From contig JAHWDD010000014.1 of NCBI GenBank assembly GCA_023897205.1, positions 434,001 to 498,000 on the forward strand: a stretch of DNA of 64,000 nt. Reading direction: 5' to 3'. A program made the translations under genes and the position numbers. Source of the DNA: Exophiala sp. HKRS030. Taxonomy: Eukaryota; Ascomycota; Eurotiomycetes; Chaetothyriales; Herpotrichiellaceae. Under the pieces are notes generated by a model. It was not told the DNA's origin and ran no database searches. It saw only the letters and a list, made by a program, of their open reading frames with translations. The first letter of the stretch is position 1. Each line of letters begins with the position of its first letter. Below, one piece after another: positions 44,735 to 56,489 of this stretch.

Positions 44735-46835
44735 ATGCAGCAATACGGAAAGCAACATCTAACACCCTTAGGCGACGGTGCCACAGCATTATCACTCGTT
44801 GAAGGGCCAACACACCCTCCTCTTGTTAGAATCACTTTCGGCCAACTCATCGACGAACAGGCAAATAGCTATGGTTCTAATGATGCTGTTATCGTCCCAT
44901 GGACAAATTCTAGACTCAACTACGCTACTTTGAAAGAAAGAACGCAAGCTGTGGCTCGAAGTCTGCTGGCGTTGGGAGTCAGGAGAAAAGATCATGTCGC
45001 GATTCTGTGCGGTGACGACGAGAGATTCATCGAGCTTTTTTTCGGTTGCGGAAGAATCGGAGCTGTATTGGTTATTCTAAACAAGACATACACTCCGTTC
45101 GAGTGCGAGAGGGCAATCAGACACACTGGTATTTTTGGATCATCTGAGTCTTCAAAGCGTTCTGAGTTGTTTGCATACCTAACTTTGCCCGCACCCCGCC
45201 AGAGCCAAAGGTTTTCTTCATTTCGGACTGGGTGAACCATAAAGAAACAGACAGCGTAATCCAAGTGGTCCTAAAATCCAAAGACTCCGGACTCAGTCTC
45301 AGAACCGTTATAGCTATCCGCACAAACTCCAAACAAACAAAGCAACTTCCGTCATGGGAGGCATTTCTGGCACAAGGAGGAAAGACTCCAATTGCAGAGC
45401 TTAATCATGCTGAGCGAGGAGTTGGTCCTAACGATACTGTTAATCTTCAATTCACCAGCGGTACAACTGGAGACCCCAAGGCCGTTATGTTGAGCCACTT
45501 GTGAGTTTTCTCATCTCTCTCTTAGAGTGGCAATCCTTGCAATCTCACCGCAGCACAAAGAGGCTAACTAGGGAAAGAAATTTGATCAACAACGCACGAT
45601 TCATAGGCGATTGCTTGCACCTAGTCCCGGAAGACATCGTTTGCTGCCCACCGCCGCTATTTCATTGCTTTGGGCTTTGTGCAGGTCTTTTGGCAGCAAT
45701 CACCCATGGATCGTCTATAGTCTACGCAAGCCGTGACTTTGACGCCGATGCAGTGGCGCGGACTCTCGTCGAAGAGCATTGCACAATTCTCCACGGCGTG
45801 CCGACCATGTTCGATGCCATCATGTCGGCCGTAGATAAACACGGATTCAAGATCAACGCAGTCAGAAACGGGATTGCGGCCGGCACAAAAGTCCCACCTA
45901 CTTTGCTAGAACAGCTTAGACAGAAACTCGGATTCCGACATACTGCTGTATGCTATGGTAAGTCGTTTTCTCTTTCAACTGTTCCAAAATCTTTAAGACG
46001 GGATTTCCGACCCCCGGTCCCCCCACCCCCCTTTCCTCACTATCAAGTATCGGGATCTCTAGAAAAATAAAGCTGATTCATTCCTAGGAATGACGGAAAC
46101 TTCTCCTTCGAGCTTCATGACAGTTCCGTCAGACCCTTTAAAGATGAACCTCGAGACGGTCGGCCGAGTACTACCACACACAATGGCGAAGATAGTCGAC
46201 GATTGCGGCCGGATTCTTCCTCGTGGGACAAGGGGAGAAATTGCTGTTTCTGGGTATCTGCTACAGCAGGGGTACTACAGAAACCCCGTCAAAACTGCCG
46301 AGGTTATGATCCCGGACGAGAACGGCAAGGTCTGGATGCACACTGGCGACGAAGGTTTCTTCGATGAGAATGGATACTGTACCATCACCGGCCGGCTCAA
46401 GGACATGATCATCCGTGGTAAGTACCGCGTCCGTCATACGTCCACAGTCGAAGTTATAAACCAAAGCTCATCATCTTGATAGGAGGCGAAAACATCTACC
46501 CTCTCGAGATTGAAGAGCGGCTTCTCGAGTTGCAGGGCGTTAGTCAGGCGGCCGTGGTCGGAATAAAGGATGACAAGTACGGTGAAGAAATTGGCGCATT
46601 TATTCAATTGGCTACAGGTACGCCCAAACCTTCTATCCAGGAGATCAGAGCTTGGATACGACAGATTCTTGCCCCTCAAAAGGTCCCTAGACACCTCTTC
46701 TGGGTCGGGCCTGGAGAGGCGACAGGGCAATTTCCCGTGACTGGTAGTGGGAAAATCCGAAAGGACGCTTTGAGGAAGATCGGGGAGAGCCTAAAGAGTG
46801 AAACAAAGAGTCAGAGGACAGCGAGTAAACTCTGA
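44735..46835 (+). CDS. Acyl/aryl-CoA ligase (ANL superfamily) 2
   Basis: Exons 44735-45128, 45203-45500, 45578-45957, 46088-46417, 46483-46835; 584 residues. Motifs in order: LQFTSGTTGDPKAVMLSH (phosphate loop), [76 protein letters not shown] (hinge, D and R), and the C-terminal lysine in VTGSGKIRKDAL. It is clearly a paralogue of the ligase at 19621-21741: the same CCPPPxxHCFG and GVPTMF blocks and similar length, though the intron positions differ in part. Two ligases may act on different acids, or one before and one after chain shortening (inference). Confidence 0.9.
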
Positions 46836-47078
46836 TTCGGCCAACATGTATTGAGGAGCCGATAATGAGCAAGTTTAATAATTCATTTTGCCTCCAAAAT
46901 AATTGGAGACATTCAGAAAAGGCCTATTAATCACACTTCATGTGTGAGAGAATGGAAGATACATGAGAATTTTCTAATCTTGATTTCTTTCCTTACGCTG
47001 TGGGGATATCAAAGACGAGCGAATACTTTCATTGAATAACCAGTCACTGTCTGCATCCCTTAGATTATTTTTAAAGGC

Positions 47079-48948
47079 CTATTTCTCTTCTCGACTTGTG
47101 TTTTGATTCGCCTTTGCGAATTTAACTCGCTGTATGCCCAGTACGGCAACTATTGTCCCGGCCGCCATTCCTACAGCAATGTGCCATTCGGATCTCAATG
47201 CGTCATTAAAGACACGTCGAACCACTGGAGCCAATTCCGGATCAACTTCTGAGACGAGCTGGGTCGCGGTCGGGTTCTTCAGTAGTCTTAGTGCCAAGTC
47301 TGGCAATGCCTGCCTCAAACCGTGCTGAAGACTTTGTGTGATGGCAGTTTGAGCAACAGCAATGAATATCGCCCCTCCGAGTATCTGGCAAAAGACCATG
47401 AGGGACGTCGCTGCAGCAATATCACCACGGGAACACGATACCTGGGCAACGGTAATAGGAAGCTGAACTCCAAGGCCGAGCCCGCTGCCGAAGATAACCT
47501 GGTAACCGATCCATTTTGGGTGGCGGGTGTCAATCTGAAAGGTCGATATGAGGCCTACACCAACAGAGGTGATGATGCTGGAAAGGTAGAAGAAGGGCAA
47601 GTACTCGCCCGTCCGGCTGACAACCCCGCCGCAGATGAAAGATGTGATCACCATAGAGATCATAGTGGGTAAGCTCATTGTTCCGGATTTGGTCGGCGAC
47701 ACCCCCTTCACAACCTGAAACCACATTGGCATGTAGTAGCCGATCATGAAATTGCTTGCTGCAAGTAGAAACGCAAAAAGGCCTCCACACAAGACATTGC
47801 GTTGACGCAACAAATGTCTGCGAAGGATGGCATGCTCCTCAGCACGCATTTCGACGAAAATAAAGGCACCCATCAAGACTCCAAAGAGTACAAATAGCGC
47901 GATGATGCGTCCGTTTGACCAAGCGTATTCGGAGCCACCCCAGATAAGGGCCAATAGTAGGCTCACGATGCTAGGGAGGAAGAGAAGCAACCCCAGAGGG
48001 TCCATCTTACGCACGGCACCGGCACATTCTTCCAAAGTACGAGGCGCCTTGACAGAAGCCTCTGGGACTTTCAAGTACAGCACAACGGTTGCTATGGTGA
48101 CTGCGCCAATAGGGAGGTTGATATAGAAACTATGGGTACGTCAGAGTCATTACATTTGCAGGGTTCGACAGGGCGAAGCTCACCACCAACGCCAACTGGC
48201 ATGTTGAGTAAATGCCCCCCCTAGTAAAGGCGCAACAATGGAAGAAACTCCATAGACCGCTCCGAAGATGCCGTTGTCTAACAAGCCAGGTTAGTTATCA
48301 AGCTGTTAATACTGGATGGTATGTATCCTCACACATTGGACGCTTTTGCGGCGCCACAGTTATGGCCACAACCATGAATGCGCCCTGGAATATCCCGGCC
48401 GCTCCTACTCCAGCGATAGCACGACCAACTATGAGGGCAACAGACCCTTGTGCGCTACCACAAATGACAGAGCCAATCTCGAAGATCGAGATGGCGAGCA
48501 GGAGGATGCCCTTGATGGAGAATGAGGAGTACATGGCGCCAAACACAAGTTGAAAGGAGCAATTGGTCAATAGGTAAGCCGAGCCGTACCAGCTTACCCG
48601 GTCAAGTGCCTTGAACTGGTCGACTATTCGGGGAATCGCGGTCGACAGGATGGTATTGTCCTGTCAAAGCATGAGCATGGATCTTGAGACTAAGTCGGCA
48701 TAGTTTTTTGGTTCATGTACCAGAGCAACCAAGAAAACGCTGAGAGAAACACCCAACAATAGAACAATGATCCGGCCAGGCGTGCTGGATGGCTCATCTT
48801 GAGATGGAGTATCTGTAGTGTCCTTTCCATGCGATGCAGATTCAAGTTCCTTCTCTTGCCGGGTGTAGTCGGCTTTTGATGCTGGTTGGAGATCTTCAGG
48901 TAGTCGAGGCGTTTCAGGCGGTTCGGATGACAGAGAATCTGCACCCAT
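47079..48948 (-). CDS. MFS drug:H+ antiporter, 14-TM type (GliA-like exporter)
   Basis: Exons 48721-48948, 48333-48660, 48184-48277, 47079-48129; introns of 60, 55 and 54 bp; 566 residues. A hydrophilic Ser/Pro-rich N-tail precedes TM1. DHA2 signatures: [15 protein letters not shown] (TM1, motif D1), [30 protein letters not shown] (motif C-like), and [13 protein letters not shown] (TM6-7 loop), which is restored only when exons 3 and 4 are joined. Expected to pump the finished toxin or intermediates out across the plasma membrane. The gtaagc inside LDRVSWYG looks like a splice donor but is coding. Shares a 225-bp promoter with the dipeptidase. Confidence 0.92.
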
Positions 48949-49051
48949 GATGGCTGGCAGTGAATTCAACGGAACTTACAGATTCAACAACGACAAAGGA
49001 GGTGTGCTCGTACCACAAAGGTGCAACACTGATTATATAAGTGCGTCCCCA

Positions 49052-49063
49052 CCGACCGGACCG
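49052..49063 (-). promoter_or_regulatory. Cluster promoter motif CGGNCCGNTCGG (site 5)
   Basis: CGGTCCGGTCGG on the minus strand, almost exactly midway between the exporter ATG (104 bp) and the dipeptidase ATG (111 bp): a shared bidirectional promoter. Confidence 0.65.
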
Positions 49064-49173
49064 TTGGCACTATGCGGGAGTGCTGCGGACGGCACTGAGT
49101 TAGGCAGCACAGTCTCAAATCTCTATCTTTCATAGACCACTGGTGTTCAGCGTCAAGGTCATGAGGTCACTCA

Positions 49174-50695
49174 ATGGAATTCATACTTCGTCCCAGCCAG
49201 GACCCCGTGGGTGATCGAGAACCCTTCATTTGCCGTGCCCGCCAACTGCTTCGGGAAAGTCCTCTCATTGGTAACTGACCACAGCAAAATTGCACATGCT
49301 TACAAGACGCTGTCAGGGCTAATCCATCTCTCTACAGACGGGCACAATGACTTTCCCTACATGATTCGAGGGTTTTCTGGGAATAATTTGGACCATGGAG
49401 CTTTGCAGGATACTCCCTTCGGCCAGACTGACTTGACGAGGCTGCGTCAAGGACAGCTGGGAGGCCAATTTTGGAGTGCTTATGTACCGTGGTATGGCAA
49501 CATGTCAGATCCATCACGTCAGCTCAAAAGAACTCCTGGAACTGATATGTAGCTTGTCAATAGCTTCGCCGTTCCTAACGGTGAAAAGGATAGCCCTCAG
49601 CCGAATGAAGCGGATTTACGGGCAGTCTATGACACGTTGCAACAGATAGACCTTATTCACAACTTGATGCGCAAGTACGAGGACAGGTTCGCTCTCGCAA
49701 GGAGTTCCACAGATATTCTTCCCATCTTTCAGTCTGGGCGACTTGCAAGCTTCATCGGTGTCGAAGGCTTGCATCAGATCGGGAACAGTGCCAGCGTTTT
49801 GAGAAATTTCCATCGCCTGGGCGTACGATACATAACACTCGTGCACAACAAAAACAACAGGTTTGCAGACTCGGCGGTTAGCATTGGGACTCCATCATGC
49901 TAGTGTTGTGGCCTAAATTAGTGAACAGAACGATACGGATCAGCTCCATGGCGGACTCAGCACCTGCGGCCGCAGCTTCGTTGGAGAAATGAATCGAGTC
50001 GGCATGTACGTATGAAAAATGCTTCTAAAGCAGAGTTGGTGGACTGACTGCTCACTTTTTAGGATCATAGATCTGTCACATACGACCGAGGCTGTACAAC
50101 TTCAGGTGTTGGAAGTTTCGACTGCTCCAGTGGTATTCTCCCACTCTTCATGGTAAGAGTTCTCGTCACGAGTAATAAATGACAGTGCTGAGCGTTTGCA
50201 AGTTATACGCTCTGCCCACATCCAAGGAATGTCACCGATCAGGTTTTTGCAAAGTTGAAAGCCAACCGCGGGTTGATCATGATTTGTTTTCTCCCCGAGC
50301 TATCTAAATCGACGACAGGTGCAGGCAGCTCTTTGCACACCGTGGTTGATCACATCATGTACGCCGTCTCAGAGGTCGGATGTGATCATGTAGGCATTGG
50401 ATCCGACTTTGACGGTATGCTTGAGGGTCCTGACGGTGCAGGTGATGTTAGCTGCTACCCTGCTTTGATTGCTGAGCTTCTGGCGCGTAAAATGAGTGAG
50501 AACAATGTCAAAAAGATTATGGGGTTGAACGTGATTCGAGTTATGGCGGGTGTTGAAGGTGTTGCTCGTCAAGAAGGTTTACAAGGCAGGCCTGCCTTGT
50601 ATGATCAGATACCTAGAATCTGGACCCCTGAACAGAAGCGGATGCTTCTGGATCAAGGACAAAAGCGAGGATTGTCAGCCAAGACTGACCTTTAG
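49174..50695 (+). CDS. Zinc membrane-type dipeptidase (GliJ homologue)
   Basis: Six exons: 49174-49270, 49338-49491, 49564-49876, 49944-50005, 50063-50152, 50203-50695; 402 residues. All metal-site elements of the renal dipeptidase family (peptidase M19) are present: [13 protein letters not shown] (His, Asp), [10 protein letters not shown] (bridging Glu), VVFSHSS and CPHPRN (His) and [11 protein letters not shown] (Asp). The DGHND motif is created across the first splice (G|AC). In the gliotoxin pathway GliJ removes the glycine residues from the Cys-Gly adducts that GliK leaves, so it works between the GliK- and GliI-like enzymes at the far left of the window. No signal peptide is seen, which fits the cytosolic ETP dipeptidases. 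Confidence 0.93.
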
Positions 50696-51198
50696 GCCTT
50701 TGCATCAGATATTGCTTCCAGGGAAAATTGAGTTGGATGAAAATTGGTGATATACAGCGATATGGACCTAGTCATTGATTTTCCTTACCCAGGTGGAGAG
50801 AGCTCTTCAGTAGCGACAGAGAGACAACTATTCTTGGCAACATAGGTAGTTTGTTAGTAGCCCATAGCCTTGGGGGTAAGTGCCTACAAGGATCCCTAAG
50901 TGATAAGACTCTCTAGGGGTTTGTAGTGGTGCTTATATGCTTTGGCTCCCAATATATCGAGGCCGATACCTGAAAATTATCACCACTAAACAATGTACTA
51001 ATAAGCACATGCAGATATATTGCGCGTTTTACCACCCGCTCAAAACTCGGACTCGCAGCAATTTAGGGGAAAAGGCAAACGTTCTTGCATCGACCACGAT
51101 ACTCCGTCCGAAGTCCTACATTGGCTTGAAAAGAATGCATTGTCCGAGTCTACCAACACCAATACTAGGCGTCGCTCGTGCACGTCGCATTCTGCCCC
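50696..51198. other. Intergenic region between two converging genes, nothing seen
   Basis: 3' flanks of the dipeptidase and the AtaL-like gene. Normal composition; no gene or motif recognised. Confidence 0.55.
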
Positions 51199-51828
51199 TC
51201 ACAACTTGTCATCTATCTTCCATTCCCTAACCTTCTGAACAACTGTGTTCGCCGCGCCTCTCGCAAGTGTCGTGTAGTTTGTTTCTATCTCGGCCGCCTG
51301 CGCGCTGCCAGGCTCGACACCCGGGACGTGAAGCTCGTATACTGCGCTGAGATACAGATCGTTTGGCCCATCCGTCGATTGGCCACCGTGAGAGAGTATT
51401 ATGGTGCTTCTGGAGCCATTACCCATTGTTACACCTTCGCACTATTGGAATCATCATCACCAGGTCAGCCGATTCGACTATTATGCTCCCTTCCCCACGC
51501 TCCCAGCAGCGGGCAGAACAGCAGGGTGGACGCGGATACTCACCAGCAGGTTGTCCGCAAGCCGCACATCCTGGTCTATCGTGGCGCCCTCTTTGGTGTG
51601 CACTGCTCCATCCGCCATATGTAGCCTTCGCTGGAAAACTAAATCCGAGGTGGGATTTGGTAGAACCTCTGTCCTCGCAACGTAAACGGCAAACAACTCC
51701 GGGTTGGCACCGCCTCGACGCAATCCTGTCCAGAACTCGGTCGCATTCACTACTGGCTCGGCACCGGGAGGATTGACTGGAACAGTGATTGCTAAATTGA
51801 AGACGAAATCCCCTTTTGTTGTTGCCAT
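51199..51828 (-). CDS. AtaL/DUF1857 family protein (START-like fold)
   Basis: Exons 51544-51828 and 51199-51441, 102-bp intron; 175 residues from MATTKGDFVFNLAITVPVN. An ATG at 51855 in frame would add nine residues. The pattern NxTEFWTGLRRGGANPELFAVYVARTEVL, DLVFQRRLHMADG and NGSRSTIILSHG corresponds to the DUF1857/AtaL family, named after a gene of the acetylaranotin cluster. Function is not established; the fold suggests a small hydrophobic-ligand-binding protein. Its presence ties this cluster to aranotin-type ETP clusters. A core promoter motif lies 133 bp upstream. Confidence 0.82.
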
Positions 51829-51960
51829 GATGAGTCTCGTAGCTTGCTCTGACATACTTTGTCTACCAGTGCAACACCACGTGTAGATAACTATTTGTCT
51901 CAAGAGCGGATTTACGCTAAGGGGCGGTAGCTACAGGCGAGGCCGCCGTGAATAAGGGGG

Positions 51961-51969
51961 CGGGCCGAT
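51961..51969 (+). promoter_or_regulatory. Partial cluster motif CGGNCCGNT upstream of the AtaL-like gene
   Basis: CGGGCCGAT, 133 bp upstream of the ATG at 51828; last three bases of the 12-mer differ (GAG for CGG). Confidence 0.4.
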
Positions 51970-52083
51970 GAGATTATTTGATACCACCACCGGTCAGCGA
52001 CAACCTTCCGGGGAACGCCGATCTAGCTGTCCACTAGAGTCGGCATAGAATTGCAGCCTACAGCATAGTAAACACGTTGAAAG

Positions 52084-53834
52084 CTATCTGGTGTCCTCTC
52101 GGTACCTCAATAGGACTTTTGACCCAGTGTCTGGGACAATGGCAAGCCCAAAATGCTGCTGCCGGCTCTTTTCTTTTCCGTCCTCGAGTTTGATGTCGTA
52201 GTGCTGAAGCAAATGCGCCAAGACAACTTTCATCTGGCTGCTTGCAAAATGTCTTCCTGGGCACGCCCAGATACCATGTCCGAAATTAATGTTGTCCACC
52301 CCGGTTGTTGTATGCTGATATTTGAGCTCGTTCCCGGGAGCTGACCGTAGTCTCTCAAAGCGAAACCCATCAAACGTGTCTGGATTTTCCCAAAGGGCAG
52401 GGTCAAGGTTCAGAGTATGTGCGCGAACCATGATTCTCTCTCCTCGCGGAATGACATGGCCACTGGGAAGATTGAGGCCTTCCGGGCTGGTCACAATACG
52501 TGGCATGTTTGCTGTCGGAGGGTTAGCGTCCCCCTTTCAGTCAGACTACGCCTTATGGGAGATCTCATACCGAGTGATGGAGGACTAAGCCTCTGGGACT
52601 CTCTGATGAAGCTATCCAACTTCCGGAGCTTCTGGATGTTCTCCTTGGTGATTCTGCCGTCGGTCCCAACCTGCTCATTCAGCTCGGCCCGCAAAGGCTC
52701 AATGTGCTCCGGGTAGGTCGCAAGGTCAAACAGGAGATAGCTCAAGGCGTTTGTCAGATTATAGATTGACGCAAATGTTGCTAGAAGTTGGTCACGGGTG
52801 AGGTTCTCTGCGGTAGCTGGGTCAGTGTAGCGCTTTCGGAACCATCTGATCATGTCGCCGCCAGGCTCACCATCACCGACCTGGCCATCTTCTTTATCGG
52901 CTGATAGTTCCTGCTGGAGCAGCGGCTTCAACTTGCGCTGTGTCAGGGCCTTGTGCTGGTTCAAAGACCTAACCTGCGGCAGGCATGGTACTAGCAACCA
53001 ATGCAAGGACTTGGGAATCATGCGTAGTACCATCCAAGCTTTCGTCACATCTTGTGTGTAGGTGACAGTTGCTTCCGCCCACTCTTCGTCTCTGCTCAGG
53101 GGAAGGCCAACAAATGCACGACCTGACATCAAAGCAGCGACCCGAGCCATGCACTCACGGGGCTGAAATGCCTCCCAAACGTGGGGTTTGCCGAAGGTTT
53201 TCTCGAAAACATAGTCGACTTCGGCTACGAAGGAGGCAAGAACCTTCGGTGTGTTGCGTTGGAGGTCATAGCGCATAGCCTCGTCGAACTCGTCCGCCTT
53301 CGTGCCCATGAAACTATACTGTCCCAGGAACACATCGTAGTGGTGGCTCCTGAATACTTCATTAGTGCCGGATTCAATATCAACCAGCTTATGTGGCTTT
53401 GTTTACTTGATAGACACGACACTCTCCGGCAGCGCTTTGATGGCATCGATGGCTGAATGTGGAAGGATGATCACCCTCATTCCGAGCATGGTCAAGACGA
53501 AGGGTGTACCCGGATACTTTTTCGATCAAGTCAGTTAGTCACAAGCTCTGGAAGTCGGTTGGACCTGTGTATGCACCTGTCGATTTCCCTCCTGTATCTT
53601 GGCCCACACATCGTTCACGGTCTCAAAATGCGGAAGGTCATCGAGGGATAAGCGAGATGGGCGTTTCTTGAAAATCGCAAGAGAAATTGCTCGTAATGTT
53701 ATCAGGCCACATATGATCAATCCAAGGGAAATATATTTGTTCTGGTGCAAAATAGCACTCAGAGTCGGCACATTCAGCCAATGCCGTCGAAACGAAGGCA
53801 GCTGTAGAGTGTCCATTATCGGAGGGGGAATCAT
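52084..53834 (-). CDS. Cytochrome P450
   Basis: Exons 53577-53834, 53407-53516, 52571-53349, 52084-52511; introns of 60, 57 and 59 bp; 524 residues. N-terminal anchor ISLGLIICGLITLRAISLAIF. The second intron removes a TAA (53404) and restores SVVSIKSHHYDVFLGQYSF. I-helix ATFASIYNLTNAL lacks the classical AGxDT acid-threonine pair, ExxR is in FIRESQRL, and the haem loop is FGHGIWACPGRHFASSQ, the version seen in CYP68-like and indole-diterpene fungal P450s. The same-strand neighbour of the AtaL-like gene, 255 bp upstream of it. Reaction unknown. Confidence 0.88.
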
Positions 53835-54055
53835 TTACAGTGTCCGTATGGAAATGCCTACGGCCAGAACAGGGGCATTTGTAAAGTCTCACAGCCTAGA
53901 GATAGCCGGTAAGCAGGAAATGAACTCATTGCTTTTGGCTTGGGCTTGAAACGGCCCGCTGTGGAATTGATAAGGCGAGGCTGCCGGTGACCGACCTTTC
54001 ATCCTGGGCTAACACGGATTGAGAGACTGTCTCCAGTATGCTTATCCGCCCTACT

Positions 54056-54971
54056 TCAACATATCCAGTGGCCTATAGTAGGAGCCATCTGCATAACTTC
54101 GTCTACAGCTGGTCGACTTAACATTCTGTCACTCCATTCCTTGATAGATGGCCAATCCTCAATCTTGACCCCGAGGAACGTGAACATCCAGGGCATGGCG
54201 AATGGCAAGTACGACAGGTCTGCCAAAGTGGGCCGATCCCTGAGTGCGATGTAATCCTGACCTGGGTGGGCCAGTCGCTCGTTCAATATATCCCATTGCC
54301 GAAGGCAGTTTGAATGCAGTCTATGGGTTCAATTGTCAGTAAGACCGGCGGTTTCTCGTTTCCATTCCATTGTCTTACTTTTCGATAGTGCGAGGCAGTT
54401 GGACAGGTTCGGCCCTGCTAGGGTAACCCTTGAGAAAGTACAGCCAATACTTGGCAGTTGGGCTTGAATAACCAACACAGTCAGCTTGATTGTCTGGAAA
54501 TTTCGAGCATGATGAATCCCACTTACCCAAGTCCTGCTGTTTGATAAGCCGTCCATGAAAAGACTGCGGCTTTCTCGGAATACGTTCTCCCCGTCCATGT
54601 GCCTGCAGCATCAAACCGCGATGCCAAGTACTCTAAGCATGCTGTTCCCTCAAATACAGTAATTTCTTCTCCGTTGTCCGGACCTTGGTCCCTTAGCGCT
54701 GGGACGTAACGCTCTGGATGTACGCGATAAAACCACTCTTGGGTTGTATCGATCACAGATATGACGTGTGGAATGTTGAGCTCCCGGGCCATGATAAGCG
54801 GTTTGATATAATTGATGTAGGATGTCTGATCGGCTGTGCAGAAGTTAGTGCATCTCATCCAGTCATGAACGCATCAATAACAAGTTGACCTTTGACAACG
54901 TATAATATAACTTTCCCCTCATAAGGTGGATCGCCAGTGACCACCATGGGCATTTCCTTAGATTCCGTCAT
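54056..54971 (-). CDS. Glutathione S-transferase (GliG homologue)
   Basis: Exons 54890-54971, 54527-54833, 54379-54462, 54056-54320; introns of 56, 64 and 58 bp; 245 residues, the size of GliG. Thioredoxin-like N-domain VILYVVKADQTSYINYIKPLIMARELNIP is made only by joining exons 1 and 2; PERYVPALRD and ITVFEGTACLEYLASRFD follow (the ES-type glutathione-binding turn is EGTA). The C-terminal helical domain carries PTLADLSYLPF. In ETP biosynthesis GliG-type GSTs add two glutathiones to the oxidised diketopiperazine, supplying the sulfur. A core promoter motif is 164 bp upstream. Confidence 0.92.
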
Positions 54972-55134
54972 GGTAGGCCTCTCGAATGTTGTTTGATGAA
55001 CAATCCCTTTGTCCTAGAGTAGTAGAACCTCTTTGAGAAGTCCTTGGACGGCACGGCCAACAGGTCTATACTATATGTCATGTCACAACCTACATGAGAA
55101 GCGTTTACAGCGCTCTAAGGATTCATTTTTGGTT

Positions 55135-55142
55135 CGGGCCGG
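55135..55142 (+). promoter_or_regulatory. Partial cluster motif CGGNCCGN upstream of the GST gene
   Basis: CGGGCCGG, 164 bp upstream of the GST ATG. It shares the first eight positions of the 12-mer. It lies between the GST start and the 3' end of the O-methyltransferase gene. Confidence 0.35.
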
Positions 55143-55193
55143 ATCTAGCCCTCTAGTTTACTGCGTCACCCGTACTTCCATCACATTCACCAA

Positions 55194-56489
55194 TCACGAC
55201 TCAATGGCAGGCCGTAACTCTAGAGCGCAGACCCATGCTCCCCGCAAAGGAAAGATTCGGCGGACTTCCCAGCCGCTCTCATGTGCCAACGACCTCCATT
55301 CTGCTTCGGTTCTCTCTTGACCATTGGATGTCATCATCATATTGATGTCTGCATATCTCGAAAGACGTCCAGATCTCCCTCCTACTAGAATTGATTCCAG
55401 TACGACCAGACGACTGTTTGGTGTTATCTTGATAGCGCTTCGAATATTTGACAGGATGCACTTGACATCGGGGTCTTTCCAATCGTGCAGGCACCACTTC
55501 ATGGTGTAAAACTCGAACGCTGGAAGACTATCGAAGAAGTCGCCCGCTATGAGCCCGTTCGGAATAAGCTGTTGCGCTACATCGGCGTATGTGGCCGCGT
55601 CCCCGTAGAAAAGACCTCGGGCGTGCTGTATGACTCTCTCGGTGTCAAATAAAGCTCCTGTCAAGGATGCATGGTTGCGAAGCAGGAGTGCTAGCAAAGC
55701 TCCTGTGCCTCCGCCGATGTCCAGAAAAGGACCGCTACTAAACTCGTGCCACGGATAGTCTTCGAGGATACCAGGGCTTTGAGCTGTGGCTCCTCCACCG
55801 AGGGTTTTATGTAATCGAGGCAACCATCCTTGGGCTGTAAAATACGTGAACATGTCTTGATCAGTGTTGAAGTTAATTTGTGCAGCGCTGTGCGTGCAAT
55901 CAGAGGACACCGATGCCGGTATACCCCTGGCGATATCGTAGAACTCATTGCCGTAGAGGTCCACCCAATTGCGCCATTGCGTCCAGTGGTCTTTTGTGAG
56001 AAGCTCCGAGGTTGCGTTGTTGCTGTATACGTCCGCCGACGAATTCCAAGAAAAGACTCCATTGTGGTGTAATGCGCGCATTATCTGTTTGAGGCGATCT
56101 TCCCGTGCATTGCACTGCTGCGCTATTTGGGACACACTTTTCGCACCACTCTTGAGAATATCCGGAACTTCGAGCTGAACCGCAGCACAGAGGCATTTGG
56201 TATTGACATAGCCTGTATGCACTTATTAGTAACGGGACTTGGACACCCTATGTGAGACTGTCTTACCTAGAAAGTGATCCGCGAGCAGTAATGGTGCAGG
56301 AGTTAGCATCTGCTCTATAGAATGCAATAAATCGACGTTCTCTGCGGCAAGGACGCTGAGTTTCTTGTCGGGAAGTTGCTTCGGTCCATAAGCATTCAGT
56401 GCCTGCAACAATTCGGCGTTCAATGAGCCCCGTATCTTGGCCGAAAAGGCTTCAAGGGAGCGACTCAGGCCGATCAATTCTTCTTCCAT
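55194..56489 (-). CDS. O-methyltransferase, plant-type (GliM homologue)
   Basis: Exons 56267-56489 and 55194-56212, 54-bp intron; 413 residues. The first exon gives the helical dimerisation part (MEEELIGLSRSLEAFSAKI). The second has a winged-helix segment (SVSQIAQQCNAREDRLKQIMRALHHNGVF), the SAM motif FLDIGGGTGALLALLL, GDFFDSLP, and the catalytic His with its Asp in KWCLHDWKDPD. This is the class of GliM and AtaM-like enzymes that methylate a hydroxyl group on the core or side chain. Full cluster motif 129 bp upstream. Confidence 0.92.

Noticed and set aside
48580..48600. gtaagc as an intron donor in the exporter gene
   Set aside because: Reading through gives the conserved [13 protein letters not shown] segment; no suitable acceptor restores it otherwise.
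51178..51776. Plus-strand open frames of 137-148 codons
   Set aside because: Antisense to the AtaL-like gene, which has a recognisable family pattern.
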